From positions 92,658-156,657 of the forward strand of contig JAVBJU010000005.1 of the NCBI GenBank assembly GCA_031546825.1: a DNA stretch of 64,000 nt, written 5' to 3'. The notes under the pieces are model-generated. The model was not told the DNA's origin. It saw only the letters and a list, made by a program, of their open reading frames with translations, and made no database searches. A program made the position numbers and the translations under genes. Positions 33,060-41,470 of this stretch are shown here, one piece after another. The stretch's first letter is position 1; each line of letters starts with the position of its first letter. This DNA comes from Hohaiivirga sp031546825. Lineage in GTDB: Bacteria > Pseudomonadota > Alphaproteobacteria > Rhizobiales > Beijerinckiaceae.

Positions 33060-33260
33060 TCAGCCGTTCGGCAGGAAGTACTTCTTGACGTTGTAAGCAT
33101 CGGTCGCAAACATGGCGGTGGTGCCGCGCAGGTTACGGATCTGCTTGTTGGTCCGCTTGATCATCCCGTGGCGTTTTCCGGCCTGGGCATACATGACTTT
33201 GCCGGTACCGGTGATCTTGAAGCGCTTTTTAGCGCCCGACTTGGTCTTCAGCTTGGGCAT
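33060..33260 (-). CDS. rpmI: 50S ribosomal protein L35
   Basis: 66 residues beginning MPKLKTKSGAKKRF, the invariant L35 start, with KRHGMIKRTNKQIRNLRG. The open frame continues upstream to 33344 without family similarity, so ATG 33260, with a GGAG-type site before it, is the start. As infC is not adjacent, the promoter is probably in 33261-33440. Confidence 0.98.
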   Translation of the reverse strand: MPKLKTKSGAKKRFKITGTGKVMYAQAGKRHGMIKRTNKQIRNLRGTTAMFATDAYNVKKYFLPNG

Positions 33261-33440
33261 TTTGCTCTCCTTGAAATGCTGGAATTCCCGGGCCGAAGCC
33301 TGAAAATCCCGAATAGTTGCTACATGAGCAAACGAAACCGCCACGGCAGCCCTAACAGCCGGACGGTTCGGAAGGCAGGCTTATGACAGAGATGAGACCG
33401 CCTGACAAGAGTTGTACGCGTGCTTTATGTGAGACATATC

Positions 33441-33470
33441 GCTAAAAGGAGCCCGGTGCGAGACCGGGCT
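33441..33470 (-). terminator. Probable terminator of dctA
   Basis: Minus-strand arms AGCCCGGT/ACCGGGCT with a 5-base loop, followed by CCTTTTAG; 26 bases beyond the dctA stop. The T-run is short. Confidence 0.65.
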
Positions 33471-33495
33471 TCAGCGTTACGATATGGGCACAGCA

Positions 33496-34803
33496 CTAAG
33501 CCCGATGGGCTGCGTATTCCCGCTCCACTTCTGCAGAGACAGAAATGGGATGCGCCATGGCATGGCGGAGCGCATTCCTGTCCAACTCGCCCTCCCACCG
33601 GCTGACAACCAGACAGGCCACACCATTACCAATAAGGTTGGTCAATGCCCTGCACTCGCTCATGAACTTATCAATGCCGAGCAACAGCGCCAGGGAAGCG
33701 GGGTGGATATCCGGAATGACCGCAAGCGTTGCCGCAAGGGTCACGAAGCCCGCGCCGGTGACACCCGTTGCCCCCTTGGAGGTCAACATGGCCACGGCAA
33801 GAATGGCGAGTTCCTGACCAAGACTGAGAGGGGTATTGGTCGCTTGTGCCAGGAACCAGATCGACAGCGTCATATAAATATTAGTGCCGTCGAGGTTGAA
33901 GCTGTAGCCGGTCGGAATAACGAGACCGACGACTGATTTAGAGGCACCGAGATGTTCCATCTTGCGCATCATGTGCGGCAGCACGGTCTCCGATGAGGAC
34001 GTGCCGAGCACAATCAGCAGCTCGTCCTTGATATACGCGCAAAAGCGCAAGATCGAGAACCCGGACAAGCGGGCAATAGTCCCGAGCACCACCAGAACAA
34101 ACAGCAGACTGGTGAGGTAGAATGTGCCAACGAGCCACGCGAGATTTATCAGCGAAGCAACGCCGTATTTGCCAATGGTGAAGGCCATCGCGCCAAACGC
34201 ACCGATCGGGGCAACCTTGACGACCAGACCGATCACCCGGAACAGCATTTGGCCAACCATGTCGACGCCAGCGGTGATTTTGCGACCAGTTTCACCCATC
34301 TGCGTCAGCACAACGCCACACAGCACCGCCACCAGAAGCACCTGGAGAATTTGTCCGTCCGTCAGGGCGCTGAGGAACGTCTTCGGAATGATGATGAAGA
34401 TGTGATCCCAGAAACTATCGGCCTTGGCGGCGGTGTAATAGCGCGCAACGGAGCCATAATCGAGCGTTTTCGGATCAACATTGAAGCCTGCGCCCGGCTG
34501 AACCAGACGTCCGACGACGAGACCAATGACGAGAGCCAGTGAGGACACAACTTCAAAATAGAACAGTGCCTTGATCCAAACCTTGCCCACTTTGGACAGG
34601 CTGGCCACAGAACCAATTCCGTGCACCACCGTACAGAAAATGATAGGGGCGATCATCATCGTAATGAGCTTGATGAAGATATCACCGAGCGGCTTCATGG
34701 ATTCACCAATGCCAGGATAATAATACCCCAGGAAGACACCGGCGATGATGGCAAGAATAACTTGAATATAGAGGATGGAATACCAGGCTTGTCTTTTTGT
34801 CAT
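33496..34803 (-). CDS. dctA: C4-dicarboxylate:H+ symporter DctA
   Basis: 435-residue DAACS-family inner-membrane carrier for succinate, fumarate and malate. Signature parts: IKLITMMIAPIIFCTVVHGI in the N-half, the Ser-rich re-entrant loop GTSSSETVLP, PTGYSFNLDGTNIYMT and the second hairpin TSKGATGVTGAGF. GAGGGG placed 7 bases before ATG 34803 fixes the start. The usual DctB/DctD regulators are absent; the nearest regulator is the DeoR-type gene 300 bases upstream, pointing the same way. It lies in the block that interrupts infC and rpmI-rplT. Confidence 0.95.
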   Translation of the reverse strand: MTKRQAWYSILYIQVILAIIAGVFLGYYYPGIGESMKPLGDIFIKLITMMIAPIIFCTVVHGIGSVASLSKVGKVWIKALFYFEVVSSLALVIGLVVGRLVQPGAGFNVDPKTLDYGSVARYYTAAKADSFWDHIFIIIPKTFLSALTDGQILQVLLVAVLCGVVLTQMGETGRKITAGVDMVGQMLFRVIGLVVKVAPIGAFGAMAFTIGKYGVASLINLAWLVGTFYLTSLLFVLVVLGTIARLSGFSILRFCAYIKDELLIVLGTSSSETVLPHMMRKMEHLGASKSVVGLVIPTGYSFNLDGTNIYMTLSIWFLAQATNTPLSLGQELAILAVAMLTSKGATGVTGAGFVTLAATLAVIPDIHPASLALLLGIDKFMSECRALTNLIGNGVACLVVSRWEGELDRNALRHAMAHPISVSAEVEREYAAHRA

Positions 34804-35103
34804 TATAACACCCCTCAAAACCCCCAGCGAAGGCGTGCAAACCCAAAACGCCCGAGAAAACAGACATATTGAGCGGCAAATCCAGCCGAAGCCAAATTAC
34901 GGTCAGGCACAGCTGAATGTTTTGAGGACAGGTCGCAATAAGACTTTTGCACAATGCCTGAGGGCTGAATTACCCCACGAACTCAGCGCCCTGAAGAAAA
35001 TCGGTCAAAATAGGGAGCGCTAGCAGCGCCATCCCATTTTTATCGAGAAATTATATAATTAATACCTTAGTCTACAATTGTATCTTGCTGAGGAACGGCA
35101 CGG
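34804..35103. other. Intergenic region between the DeoR gene and dctA
   Basis: About 300 bases, AT-rich near 35040-35085. It should contain the dctA promoter and the end of the DeoR transcript. Short open frames here look random. No clear sigma-54 or sigma-70 box, terminator or RNA gene was recognised. Confidence 0.5.
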
Positions 35104-35949
35104 TCAGGCAACGACGACAACCTTGACACCGGCTTCCTGTAACTGCGTTTTCAAGATTGCAGGTGGAGCACCATCGGTGACCAGAATTTCAAATGAAGCC
35201 GGGTCTGCGATGCGCACCACCGCAGAGCGGTCGAACTTCGACGAATCCGCCACCAGTATAGACTGGCGGGAGCACGTCATCGCCATGCGCTTGATCGCCA
35301 CTTTCTGCATGTCAAAATCCATCGCCGCCCCATCCCCGTCGAAGCCCGAACAGGCGATGATGGCGTAATCGACCTTAAAATCTTTCAAGGCTTGCAGTGC
35401 GCGATCACCGACGAGCGACCCATCGGGGCCATGCAGCAGCCCGCCGAGCACAAACACCTCCAGGCCGATGCGCCCGGCGAAAACGAAGGCGCTGCTAAGG
35501 CTGTTGGTGAATATCCGCAGGTTCGATCTGCTCGCCAATTCATGGGCCACCATTTCAACCGTGGTGCCCACATCGAGGAAAATGGTGGCACCGTCTGGAA
35601 TGATCTTGGCAATATGTTGGGCGATCCGTTGCTTGCCATCGGTGGAAAGCAAGCGCTTCTGCGAATACGGCAGGCGCTCGGAGTGGTCGCTGACACCCGC
35701 GCCACCATGGAACCTCTTAACCAAACCCGACTGATCGAGCCGAATGATTTCCCGCCTGATGGTTTGGCCGGAAACATCGAACGCGCGGGCGAGATATTCA
35801 ATTGTTGCGTAGCCCCGTTCCTTGACCACTGCTACAATCTGGGCCTGTCGCTCGTTGAGCGGTCGTTCGGGGAAGATGGTGCCCTGCTCTTCGGGGTGTG
35901 CGGAATATTCCTCATCTGCGGAAGCATGTGAGTCGTCGACACCCCTCAT
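35104..35949 (-). CDS. DeoR/GlpR family transcriptional regulator
   Basis: About 281 residues. N-terminal winged helix-turn-helix near 30-80 with NERQAQIVAVVKERG and the DeoR signature region VSGQTIRREIIRLDQSGL, then a DeoR sensor domain (about 95-255) with IFLDVGTTVEMVAHEL and the phosphosugar-site-like DSSKFDR. Relatives are repressors released by phosphorylated sugars. The start is uncertain; ATG 35949 with GGGAG upstream is chosen over longer frames to 36045. It diverges from the LOG/ABC importer operon across a 256-base gap containing an inverted repeat, so it probably controls that operon and itself. Confidence 0.88.
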   Translation of the reverse strand: MRGVDDSHASADEEYSAHPEEQGTIFPERPLNERQAQIVAVVKERGYATIEYLARAFDVSGQTIRREIIRLDQSGLVKRFHGGAGVSDHSERLPYSQKRLLSTDGKQRIAQHIAKIIPDGATIFLDVGTTVEMVAHELASRSNLRIFTNSLSSAFVFAGRIGLEVFVLGGLLHGPDGSLVGDRALQALKDFKVDYAIIACSGFDGDGAAMDFDMQKVAIKRMAMTCSRQSILVADSSKFDRSAVVRIADPASFEILVTDGAPPAILKTQLQEAGVKVVVVA

Positions 35950-36111
35950 GAACTTATGGCTCCCTGTCCGATTGCCTGCGGGCCCGTATTTCAATTGCCT
36001 ACCCATTAGTAACAGGTTCCAATATCTTTCAAACCCCTGAGGCATACGAATGCCAAAGACGATCGCCGAAAGTAGAAATTTTTAATCCTTTCTCAGAAAT
36101 TTGTAAATAAC

Positions 36112-36126
36112 ATGACGAAATGTCAT
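36112..36126. promoter_or_regulatory. Inverted repeat in the DeoR/ABC divergent region, candidate operator
   Basis: ATGAC-GAAAT-GTCAT, a perfect 5-bp dyad in an AT-rich stretch midway between the divergent DeoR gene and the ABC operon. Operator role is inferred from position. Confidence 0.4.
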
Positions 36127-36205
36127 ATTTGTGTAATAATTGAGTGAAATATGGCAGATACTTGCCAAGTCAACCGAATCTAATTTCGCGGCATGGGAGC
36201 GTTGA

Positions 36206-36850
36206 GTGAACATTCATATTTCCGAACTGGCCAAGTGTTTGGTGCGCCCCGGCGCCACTTTTAATCCCCTGACCTGCTCATGGATAGCCACATCTTCCGA
36301 TAAGTCAGGGCAGACGATGCCCGCCGACAGCCGCCCCGTTGATGTCATCGAGGCGGTGCGCTGGGTTCTCGCTCATGGCGGTGGAAGAAAACTTCCAGTG
36401 GGCGTCATCGGCCCGCGAGATGCATCCCCGGTTGAATTACAGCGCGCAAACGATGTTGGCGCGGCTCTGGCCCGCACCGGCTTCACCATGATCTGTGGCG
36501 GGCGTTCCGGTGCAATGGAAGCGGCCTGTCGGGGCCACGCCGAAGCAGGTGGCGTTCCCATCGGCATCCTGCCCGAAGATGATTGGCGGATGGCCAACGA
36601 TTTTGTCGCCATCCCGCTGGCAACTGGTTTCGGTGAGGCGCGCAACGCCATTATCGCCAGTTCCTCCTTCGCCATTATCTCGGTTGGCGGTGGCTATGGC
36701 ACGCTCTCGGAAATGGCGTTGGGGCTACGCCTTGATCGTCTGGTCGTCGCCTTTCCGGAAGCCCATGTGGTGGACGGTGCGGTCAACTGCACCGATGTTA
36801 CCGAGGCAATGAACCATGTCTGTCGTCATTACCTGGGGCTGAAACCGTGA
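36206..36850 (+). CDS. LOG/TIGR00725-like nucleotide-binding-fold protein
   Basis: Up to 214 residues. The conserved part begins at LPVGVIGPRD (about 63) and continues with ICGGRSGAMEAACRGHAEAGG, the Arg-Asn pair in GEARNAIIASSS and GGGYGTLSEM, the LOG-superfamily phosphate loop (PGGxGTxxE type). LOG enzymes split nucleoside monophosphates to base and ribose 5-phosphate; TIGR00725 members are largely uncharacterised. The GTG at 36206 is uncertain: ATG 36317 gives 177 residues that still hold the whole domain and may be the true start. Its stop overlaps the next permease gene, so it is first in an ABC importer operon, which is unusual for this family. Confidence 0.8.
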   Translation: MNIHISELAKCLVRPGATFNPLTCSWIATSSDKSGQTMPADSRPVDVIEAVRWVLAHGGGRKLPVGVIGPRDASPVELQRANDVGAALARTGFTMICGGRSGAMEAACRGHAEAGGVPIGILPEDDWRMANDFVAIPLATGFGEARNAIIASSSFAIISVGGGYGTLSEMALGLRLDRLVVAFPEAHVVDGAVNCTDVTEAMNHVCRHYLGLKP

Positions 36851-37665
36851 CCTCCGAGGGAAGCAGAGCAACGGGAATTTCCACGGCGATTCTCGCGCTT
36901 TACCTGATTTATCTCATTATTCCGATTGCCCTGCTCTTCGTCGGTTCGGTGGGAGAGACATGGAGCAATACCCTGCTGCCCACCGGGTCAACCTGGCAAT
37001 GGTATCTCCAGGTGCAGGCTGACCCGTCTTTCCGCAAGGCCTTCTGGAGCAGTCTCATCATCTGTTGTGCCACGGTTATCGGCTGTGTCGTCATCGGCAC
37101 ACCGATGGCTTACGCCATCGGCTCCGCCAACCATCGGGGGGTGCGCCTTGCCGCCGGTATCATTTCCCTGCTGCCGGTTGCCGCTCCCTCCATCGTTCTG
37201 GCATTCGGCATGATGCTGGTATTCTCCACCGACACTCTGCCCCTGCTCGGCACCACCTGGCTGATGATTGCCGGGCATGTGGTGCTGTGGCTGCCCTATT
37301 ATCTGCAAACCGTACTGACCGACCTTTCGCAGTCGCGGTTGAATGAACTGGAACTGGCAGCTGAATCCCTCGGCGCGTCATTCCGAAACAGATTTTTCGA
37401 CATCGTCCTGCCCACCCTTAGCCACAGCATCCTTTCGGGAGCCATCATGGTAGCCGCCCTCTCCATCGGCGAGTTTCAATTATCGAATTTGATCGCAGGC
37501 TTCCTGAACCGGACCTATCCCATCATTCTATTGCAAGCATTTTATGGCGCGACCGGCTTTGCCTGCGCCGCAACGGTTGTGCTGTTGCTGCTGGCGGCGT
37601 TCGCTTCCCTCGGTGGCGCATTGTCCGCACGCGGAGCCGCTGGTGCCAAAGGGGGTGCCGCATGA
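36847..37665 (+). CDS. ABC transporter permease (PotC/FbpB-like)
   Basis: 272-residue inner-membrane permease with about six helices and the cytosolic coupling loop ELAAESLGASFRNRFFDIVLP (EAA motif). GTG start overlaps the LOG stop by 4 bases, and its own stop overlaps the ATPase start (ATGA). The pair of single-domain permeases with a PotA-like ATPase is the polyamine/iron/2-aminoethylphosphonate importer class. Confidence 0.9.
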   Translation: MTSEGSRATGISTAILALYLIYLIIPIALLFVGSVGETWSNTLLPTGSTWQWYLQVQADPSFRKAFWSSLIICCATVIGCVVIGTPMAYAIGSANHRGVRLAAGIISLLPVAAPSIVLAFGMMLVFSTDTLPLLGTTWLMIAGHVVLWLPYYLQTVLTDLSQSRLNELELAAESLGASFRNRFFDIVLPTLSHSILSGAIMVAALSIGEFQLSNLIAGFLNRTYPIILLQAFYGATGFACAATVVLLLLAAFASLGGALSARGAAGAKGGAA

Positions 37666-38705
37666 GTTTTTCACTGGATAACGTCTCCTTCACCTATCCC
37701 GGCACTTCGGTCGGCGTCAGTCAGATTGATCTGACCATCGCTGACGGAGAACTCGTGGCCGTCATCGGCCCATCCGGATGCGGCAAAACCACCGTGCTCA
37801 AACTGGTGGCGGGCTTTCTGACCCCTGACAGCGGTCGGGTGATGTTTGACGGCGTGGACGGCACCACATTGCCGACCCGGCAGCGGGATCTCGGCATCGT
37901 TTTCCAGAATTACGCGCTGTTCCCGCATATGACAGCGTTGGACAACATCGCCTATCCGCTCAAGTTGCGCGATGTTTCGCGCCAGGAGCGGACAACGCGC
38001 GCCCAGCAATCGCTGGAAATGGTGGGACTTGCCGCCGCAGGCCACAAGCGCCCCGGTGCCATGTCCGGCGGACAACAGCAGCGCATCGCGCTCGCCCGGG
38101 CGCTGATCTTCCAGCCCCGCGCCCTTCTGCTGGATGAGCCGCTCTCCGCCCTGGATGCAGCAAAGCGCGTGGAGATGCGCGACGAAATCCGTCGCTTGCA
38201 GCAACTGCACGGCATTGCCACCCTTCACATCACCCATGACCAGGAAGAGGCGCTCTCGCTTGCCGATCGGGTCGTGGTGATGGCGCAGGGGCGCATCCTG
38301 CAGGCAGCAACCCCGCGCGAGCTTTATAATCGCCCCGTCAACCGGACAGTGGCGGCCTTCGTCGGCCAGGCCAATCTTTTTGATGGCACTGCCCGATCCG
38401 CGACCTGCGTCGAGACACCACTCGGCGCGTTGACATGCGCGCCCCATAGTTTTCCGGTGGGCGCGGCAATTACGATGCTGATGCGCCCGGAACGCTTCCG
38501 GATCGGCGCGGCGTCTGATGGCCTCAACACATTCGAGGGGACGGTCATGCAGGATCGGTTCCTCGGATCCATCCGCCGCTTTGATCTTGAGACGCAGGGC
38601 GGTAGCCGCATCCTCGTTGAAACCGCCGAAGCAGGCGACCCCAAGCAGATCCACATACGTCCGGAAGATGTTCAGGTCATCGCACCTGCGCCGACCGAAA
38701 GTTGA
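37662..38705 (+). CDS. ABC transporter ATP-binding protein (PotA/FbpC-like)
   Basis: 347-residue import ATPase. Walker A GPSGCGKTT, Q-loop VFQNYALFPHM, signature MSGGQQQRIALARAL, Walker B LLLDEPLSALD and switch His in THDQEEA are all intact. The C-terminal 100 residues form a TOBE-type regulatory domain as in polyamine, iron and phosphonate importers. Translationally coupled to the preceding permease; the binding-protein gene follows after 67 bases. Confidence 0.93.
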   Translation: MSFSLDNVSFTYPGTSVGVSQIDLTIADGELVAVIGPSGCGKTTVLKLVAGFLTPDSGRVMFDGVDGTTLPTRQRDLGIVFQNYALFPHMTALDNIAYPLKLRDVSRQERTTRAQQSLEMVGLAAAGHKRPGAMSGGQQQRIALARALIFQPRALLLDEPLSALDAAKRVEMRDEIRRLQQLHGIATLHITHDQEEALSLADRVVVMAQGRILQAATPRELYNRPVNRTVAAFVGQANLFDGTARSATCVETPLGALTCAPHSFPVGAAITMLMRPERFRIGAASDGLNTFEGTVMQDRFLGSIRRFDLETQGGSRILVETAEAGDPKQIHIRPEDVQVIAPAPTES

Positions 38706-38772
38706 TGTTTTTCAAAGCCACGCGGGCACCGAGCACGGGCCCGCTATCGGATAAGTCAGAAAGGGAACGCAC

Positions 38773-39870
38773 ATGACCATCTCTCGTCGCACAATGCTGC
38801 TCGGCACCGCGGGTGCCGCCTTGACCATCGGATCACCTTTGTTTGCCCAAGGCACATCGAAGATTGTAACGGACAACCCGGAGCTCTATGCGGGCGAACG
38901 CGCTCTTTATGAAGAAGCCTCGAAAGAAGGCATGGTCATCTCCAACAACACTGGACCGACCTGGGCCAACTGGGGAGCGCTGTTCCGGGAGTTCGGCTTG
39001 CGCTACCCGAACGTCAACCTCGTGTATAACGATGTGGGCTCCGGCATGGCGGTCAATGCGCTCGACCGCACCAAGAACCGCCCACAGATTGATACGATCT
39101 ACTATTTCGGGGCCAATGGCGTCGATGCCCAGCGCCGTGGCTTGCTTGAGCCCTTCAAGCCGACCAACTTCGATAAGCTCTCCGATCTTTCCAAGCACCC
39201 GGACGGCGAATGGTTTGCGGTGCATCAGCTCGAAATCGTGTTTATCGTCAATAAGAAGCTGGTGAAGAATACGCCTAAATCCTTCGCCGACCTGCTGAAG
39301 CCCGAATACAAAAGCTCCATCGTCTATCTCGACCCGCGCACCGCCGGTGTCGGGCAAGTTTTGACGTGGGGTGAGGTCTTCGCCCAGGGCGGCGATTATG
39401 AGAACCTTGCACCCGGCATGAAATACGTGGAGGCGCTGCACAAGAGCGGCAACATCCTGCGCGTCGTCGGCACCACCCCCTATGCCCAGTTCGTCAAGGG
39501 CGAAGTGCCGATCTGGATCAACTTCGTCAATGACGGCCTGCGTGCCAAATTCGTCGATGGAATGGGCGACGACGTGGAAGTGATTTCTCCGTCAGAGGGA
39601 ACGGTCGCTGGGCCTTACACCATGAGCTTGGTGAAAAAAGCCCGCAACCCCAATGCTGGCAAGCTCTGGCTGAACTTTGTCATGTCGACCATGGGACAGC
39701 AATTGTTCGCTGAAGGGTTCGTCACACCGTCGATTTCCTCCACGCCCATCCCCGAGAGCATCAAATCGAAGCTGGTAAAACACACCAAAACAACCCAGTT
39801 GGACCTGATCCGGTCAGCCGCTCAATTGCAGGAATTGCAGAGCGGCTGGACTAAAGCGGCGCTTGGTTAG
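38773..39870 (+). CDS. ABC transporter substrate-binding protein, family 1
   Basis: 365-residue periplasmic binding protein. The N-terminus SRRTMLLGTAGAAL with cleavage near FAQ (about 26) is a twin-arginine signal. The body resembles iron/spermidine/2-aminoethylphosphonate binding proteins (family 1): YYFGANGVDAQRRGLLEPF and SIVYLDPRTAGVGQ. There is no clear pair of adjacent tyrosines as in iron-binding FbpA, which argues against ferric iron. AAAGGGA precedes ATG 38773. Ligand unknown. Confidence 0.9.
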   Translation: MTISRRTMLLGTAGAALTIGSPLFAQGTSKIVTDNPELYAGERALYEEASKEGMVISNNTGPTWANWGALFREFGLRYPNVNLVYNDVGSGMAVNALDRTKNRPQIDTIYYFGANGVDAQRRGLLEPFKPTNFDKLSDLSKHPDGEWFAVHQLEIVFIVNKKLVKNTPKSFADLLKPEYKSSIVYLDPRTAGVGQVLTWGEVFAQGGDYENLAPGMKYVEALHKSGNILRVVGTTPYAQFVKGEVPIWINFVNDGLRAKFVDGMGDDVEVISPSEGTVAGPYTMSLVKKARNPNAGKLWLNFVMSTMGQQLFAEGFVTPSISSTPIPESIKSKLVKHTKTTQLDLIRSAAQLQELQSGWTKAALG

Positions 39871-39880
39871 GAACAAGACA

Positions 39881-40720
39881 ATGGCGCAGACCGCACCCAA
39901 ACAACATCGCGTGGGGCTCCTGGCCGCGCTTGCTGCGCCGGGGGGCCTATGCCTCCTGCTGTTCTTTGTCGTGCCGATCTGCGCCATCTTCTTTGAGGCT
40001 TCCGGCGATGGCGGACGCGGCTTCGGCCGGTTATTCGCCACACCGGAATTTTGGTCGGGCTTCGTCAATTCTCTCGTGTTGAGCGTGATCGCGGGAATCG
40101 TATCGGTTCTTGTTGGCGTTCCGGTCGCATGGCGTTTGTCGCGGATGGCGGCAGGACCGCGCATGATGCTGCAACTCATCATATCCCTGCCGCTCACCTT
40201 TTCCGGCCTGATTGTCGCCTACGGCTTCATCTTGTCGTTCGGCCGGGCGGGGTTCGTGACATTGCTGTTGCATCATGTCTTCGGCGTTGACCCCGCAACC
40301 TTCTCGCAGATGGTTTATTCCCCTTACGGGCTGGCCTTTGTTTATGCCTATTATCTGATACCGCGCGTGGTGATGATGGTGGTGCCGGTTTGTGTCAACT
40401 TCGACCGCAACCAGTTGCTGGCCGCCGAATCGATGGGAGCTGGCCGGGCGCGCGCCTTGCGCGACGTGCTTCTGCCGCAGATTATGCCAGCCGCCATTTC
40501 CTCATTATGCCTGGTTATGTCGGTGGCGCTCGGTGCCTATGGCACGGCTTTGGCGCTGGTTGGCAGCAACGTCAACATCATGCCGCTGCAGCTTTATAAT
40601 CTCGTCTCCGACACCGGCGCGGACTTTAGCCAGACCGCAGCACTGGCGCTGATTCTCACCATGATCTGCACCCTGGTGATCTCATTGAGCGAAGTACGGA
40701 ACATCGTTCGCCAGCAATGA
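39881..40720 (+). CDS. ABC transporter permease (PotB-like)
   Basis: 279-residue second permease of the importer. First helix is LLAALAAPGGLCLLLFFVVPI; the coupling loop is LLAAESMGAGRARALRDVLLP. ATG 39881 has AGGAA 7 bases upstream and is chosen over an in-frame TTG that overlaps the preceding stop. It ends the operon, converging on infC with a bidirectional hairpin between. Confidence 0.9.
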   Translation: MAQTAPKQHRVGLLAALAAPGGLCLLLFFVVPICAIFFEASGDGGRGFGRLFATPEFWSGFVNSLVLSVIAGIVSVLVGVPVAWRLSRMAAGPRMMLQLIISLPLTFSGLIVAYGFILSFGRAGFVTLLLHHVFGVDPATFSQMVYSPYGLAFVYAYYLIPRVVMMVVPVCVNFDRNQLLAAESMGAGRARALRDVLLPQIMPAAISSLCLVMSVALGAYGTALALVGSNVNIMPLQLYNLVSDTGADFSQTAALALILTMICTLVISLSEVRNIVRQQ

Positions 40721-40738
40721 TCGCTCGATATTGCCAAT

Positions 40739-40776
40739 AAAAAATGCCGGAACCGCCATGGGCGGGTTCCGGCATT
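40739..40776 (-). terminator. Terminator of infC
   Basis: 12-bp perfect arms AATGCCGGAACC/GGTTCCGGCATT; on the minus strand followed by a T-rich run (TTTTTTATT). May also stop the converging ABC operon. Confidence 0.85.
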
Positions 40777-40828
40777 CTTCGAAACATCTTGCAGATGACC
40801 GCCTGAACATTGCATTCAGGCAAAGGCC

Positions 40829-41371
40829 TCAGCGCGGTGCCAGCACCATCACAACCTGGCGTCCTTCGAAATTCGGCTCCATCTCCACCTTGGCGATATC
40901 AACCGTTTCGTTCTTGACGCGCTCAAGTACGCGCAGACCCAGATTTTGGTGAGCCATTTCGCGACCGCGGAAGCGCAGGGTGATCTTGACCTTGTTACCT
41001 TCCTCGAAGAAGCCCTTCATGGCCTTCATCTTGGTTTCGTAATCATGGTCATCGATGCCGGGACGCAACTTGATTTCTTTGACTTCGACCGTCTTCTGCT
41101 TCTTGCGGGCTTCAGCAGCCTTTTTCTGTTCAAGGAAGCGGAACTTGCCATAATCAAGGATTTTGCAGACTGGCGGAGCAGCGTTCGGGGAAATCTCGAC
41201 GAGATCAAGCCCGGCATCCTCGGCGATCTTCAATGCGTCAAGAAACGGCACGACACCACGGTTCTGCCCGGTATCGTCGATCAACTGGACATCGCGGACA
41301 CCACGAATGTCCCGGTTCGCGCGCGGACCCTCTTTTTGGGGTGCCGCCATGGTTCTCATTGGCCTGCGAAT
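40829..41371 (-). CDS. infC: Translation initiation factor IF-3
   Basis: 180 residues. N-domain with VQLIDDTGQNRGVV and PPVCKILDYGKFRFLEQKK, linker helix, and C-domain with EIKLRPGIDDHDYETKM. IF-3 checks start codons on the 30S subunit. ATT at 41371 in frame gives the N-terminus MRRP followed by MRTMAAP; MRRP is typical for rhizobial IF-3 and AGGAG lies 9 bases upstream, so ATT is preferred to ATG 41359. An ATT start is known to allow autoregulation in E. coli. infC is not next to rpmI-rplT as usual: a 7 kb block lies between. Confidence 0.95.
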   Translation of the reverse strand: MRRPMRTMAAPQKEGPRANRDIRGVRDVQLIDDTGQNRGVVPFLDALKIAEDAGLDLVEISPNAAPPVCKILDYGKFRFLEQKKAAEARKKQKTVEVKEIKLRPGIDDHDYETKMKAMKGFFEEGNKVKITLRFRGREMAHQNLGLRVLERVKNETVDIAKVEMEPNFEGRQVVMVLAPR

Positions 41372-41385
41372 GGCTGCAAACTCCT
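41369..41385 (-). promoter_or_regulatory. Ribosome site and ATT start codon of infC
   Basis: Minus strand: AGGAG, 9 bases, then ATT CGC AGG CCA ATG. The Shine-Dalgarno spacing suits ATT, whereas the ATG 12 bases later would be 21 bases away from AGGAG. Confidence 0.75.
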
Positions 41386-41470
41386 ATGCAGTTAAAAGGA
41401 TAAGGTGACGTTCATACGCCTACCTTCAAGTTTATGCTACGATTTTTTGCCGGTTTCAACGATTTTACCG

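Noticed and set aside
34775..35023. 82-residue frame in the DeoR-dctA gap
   Set aside because: Starts inside dctA antisense and reads as random sequence.
38773..39870. Ferric iron specificity of the ABC importer
   Set aside because: The binding protein lacks the adjacent tyrosine pair expected in FbpA-like proteins, and the LOG/DeoR context points elsewhere.
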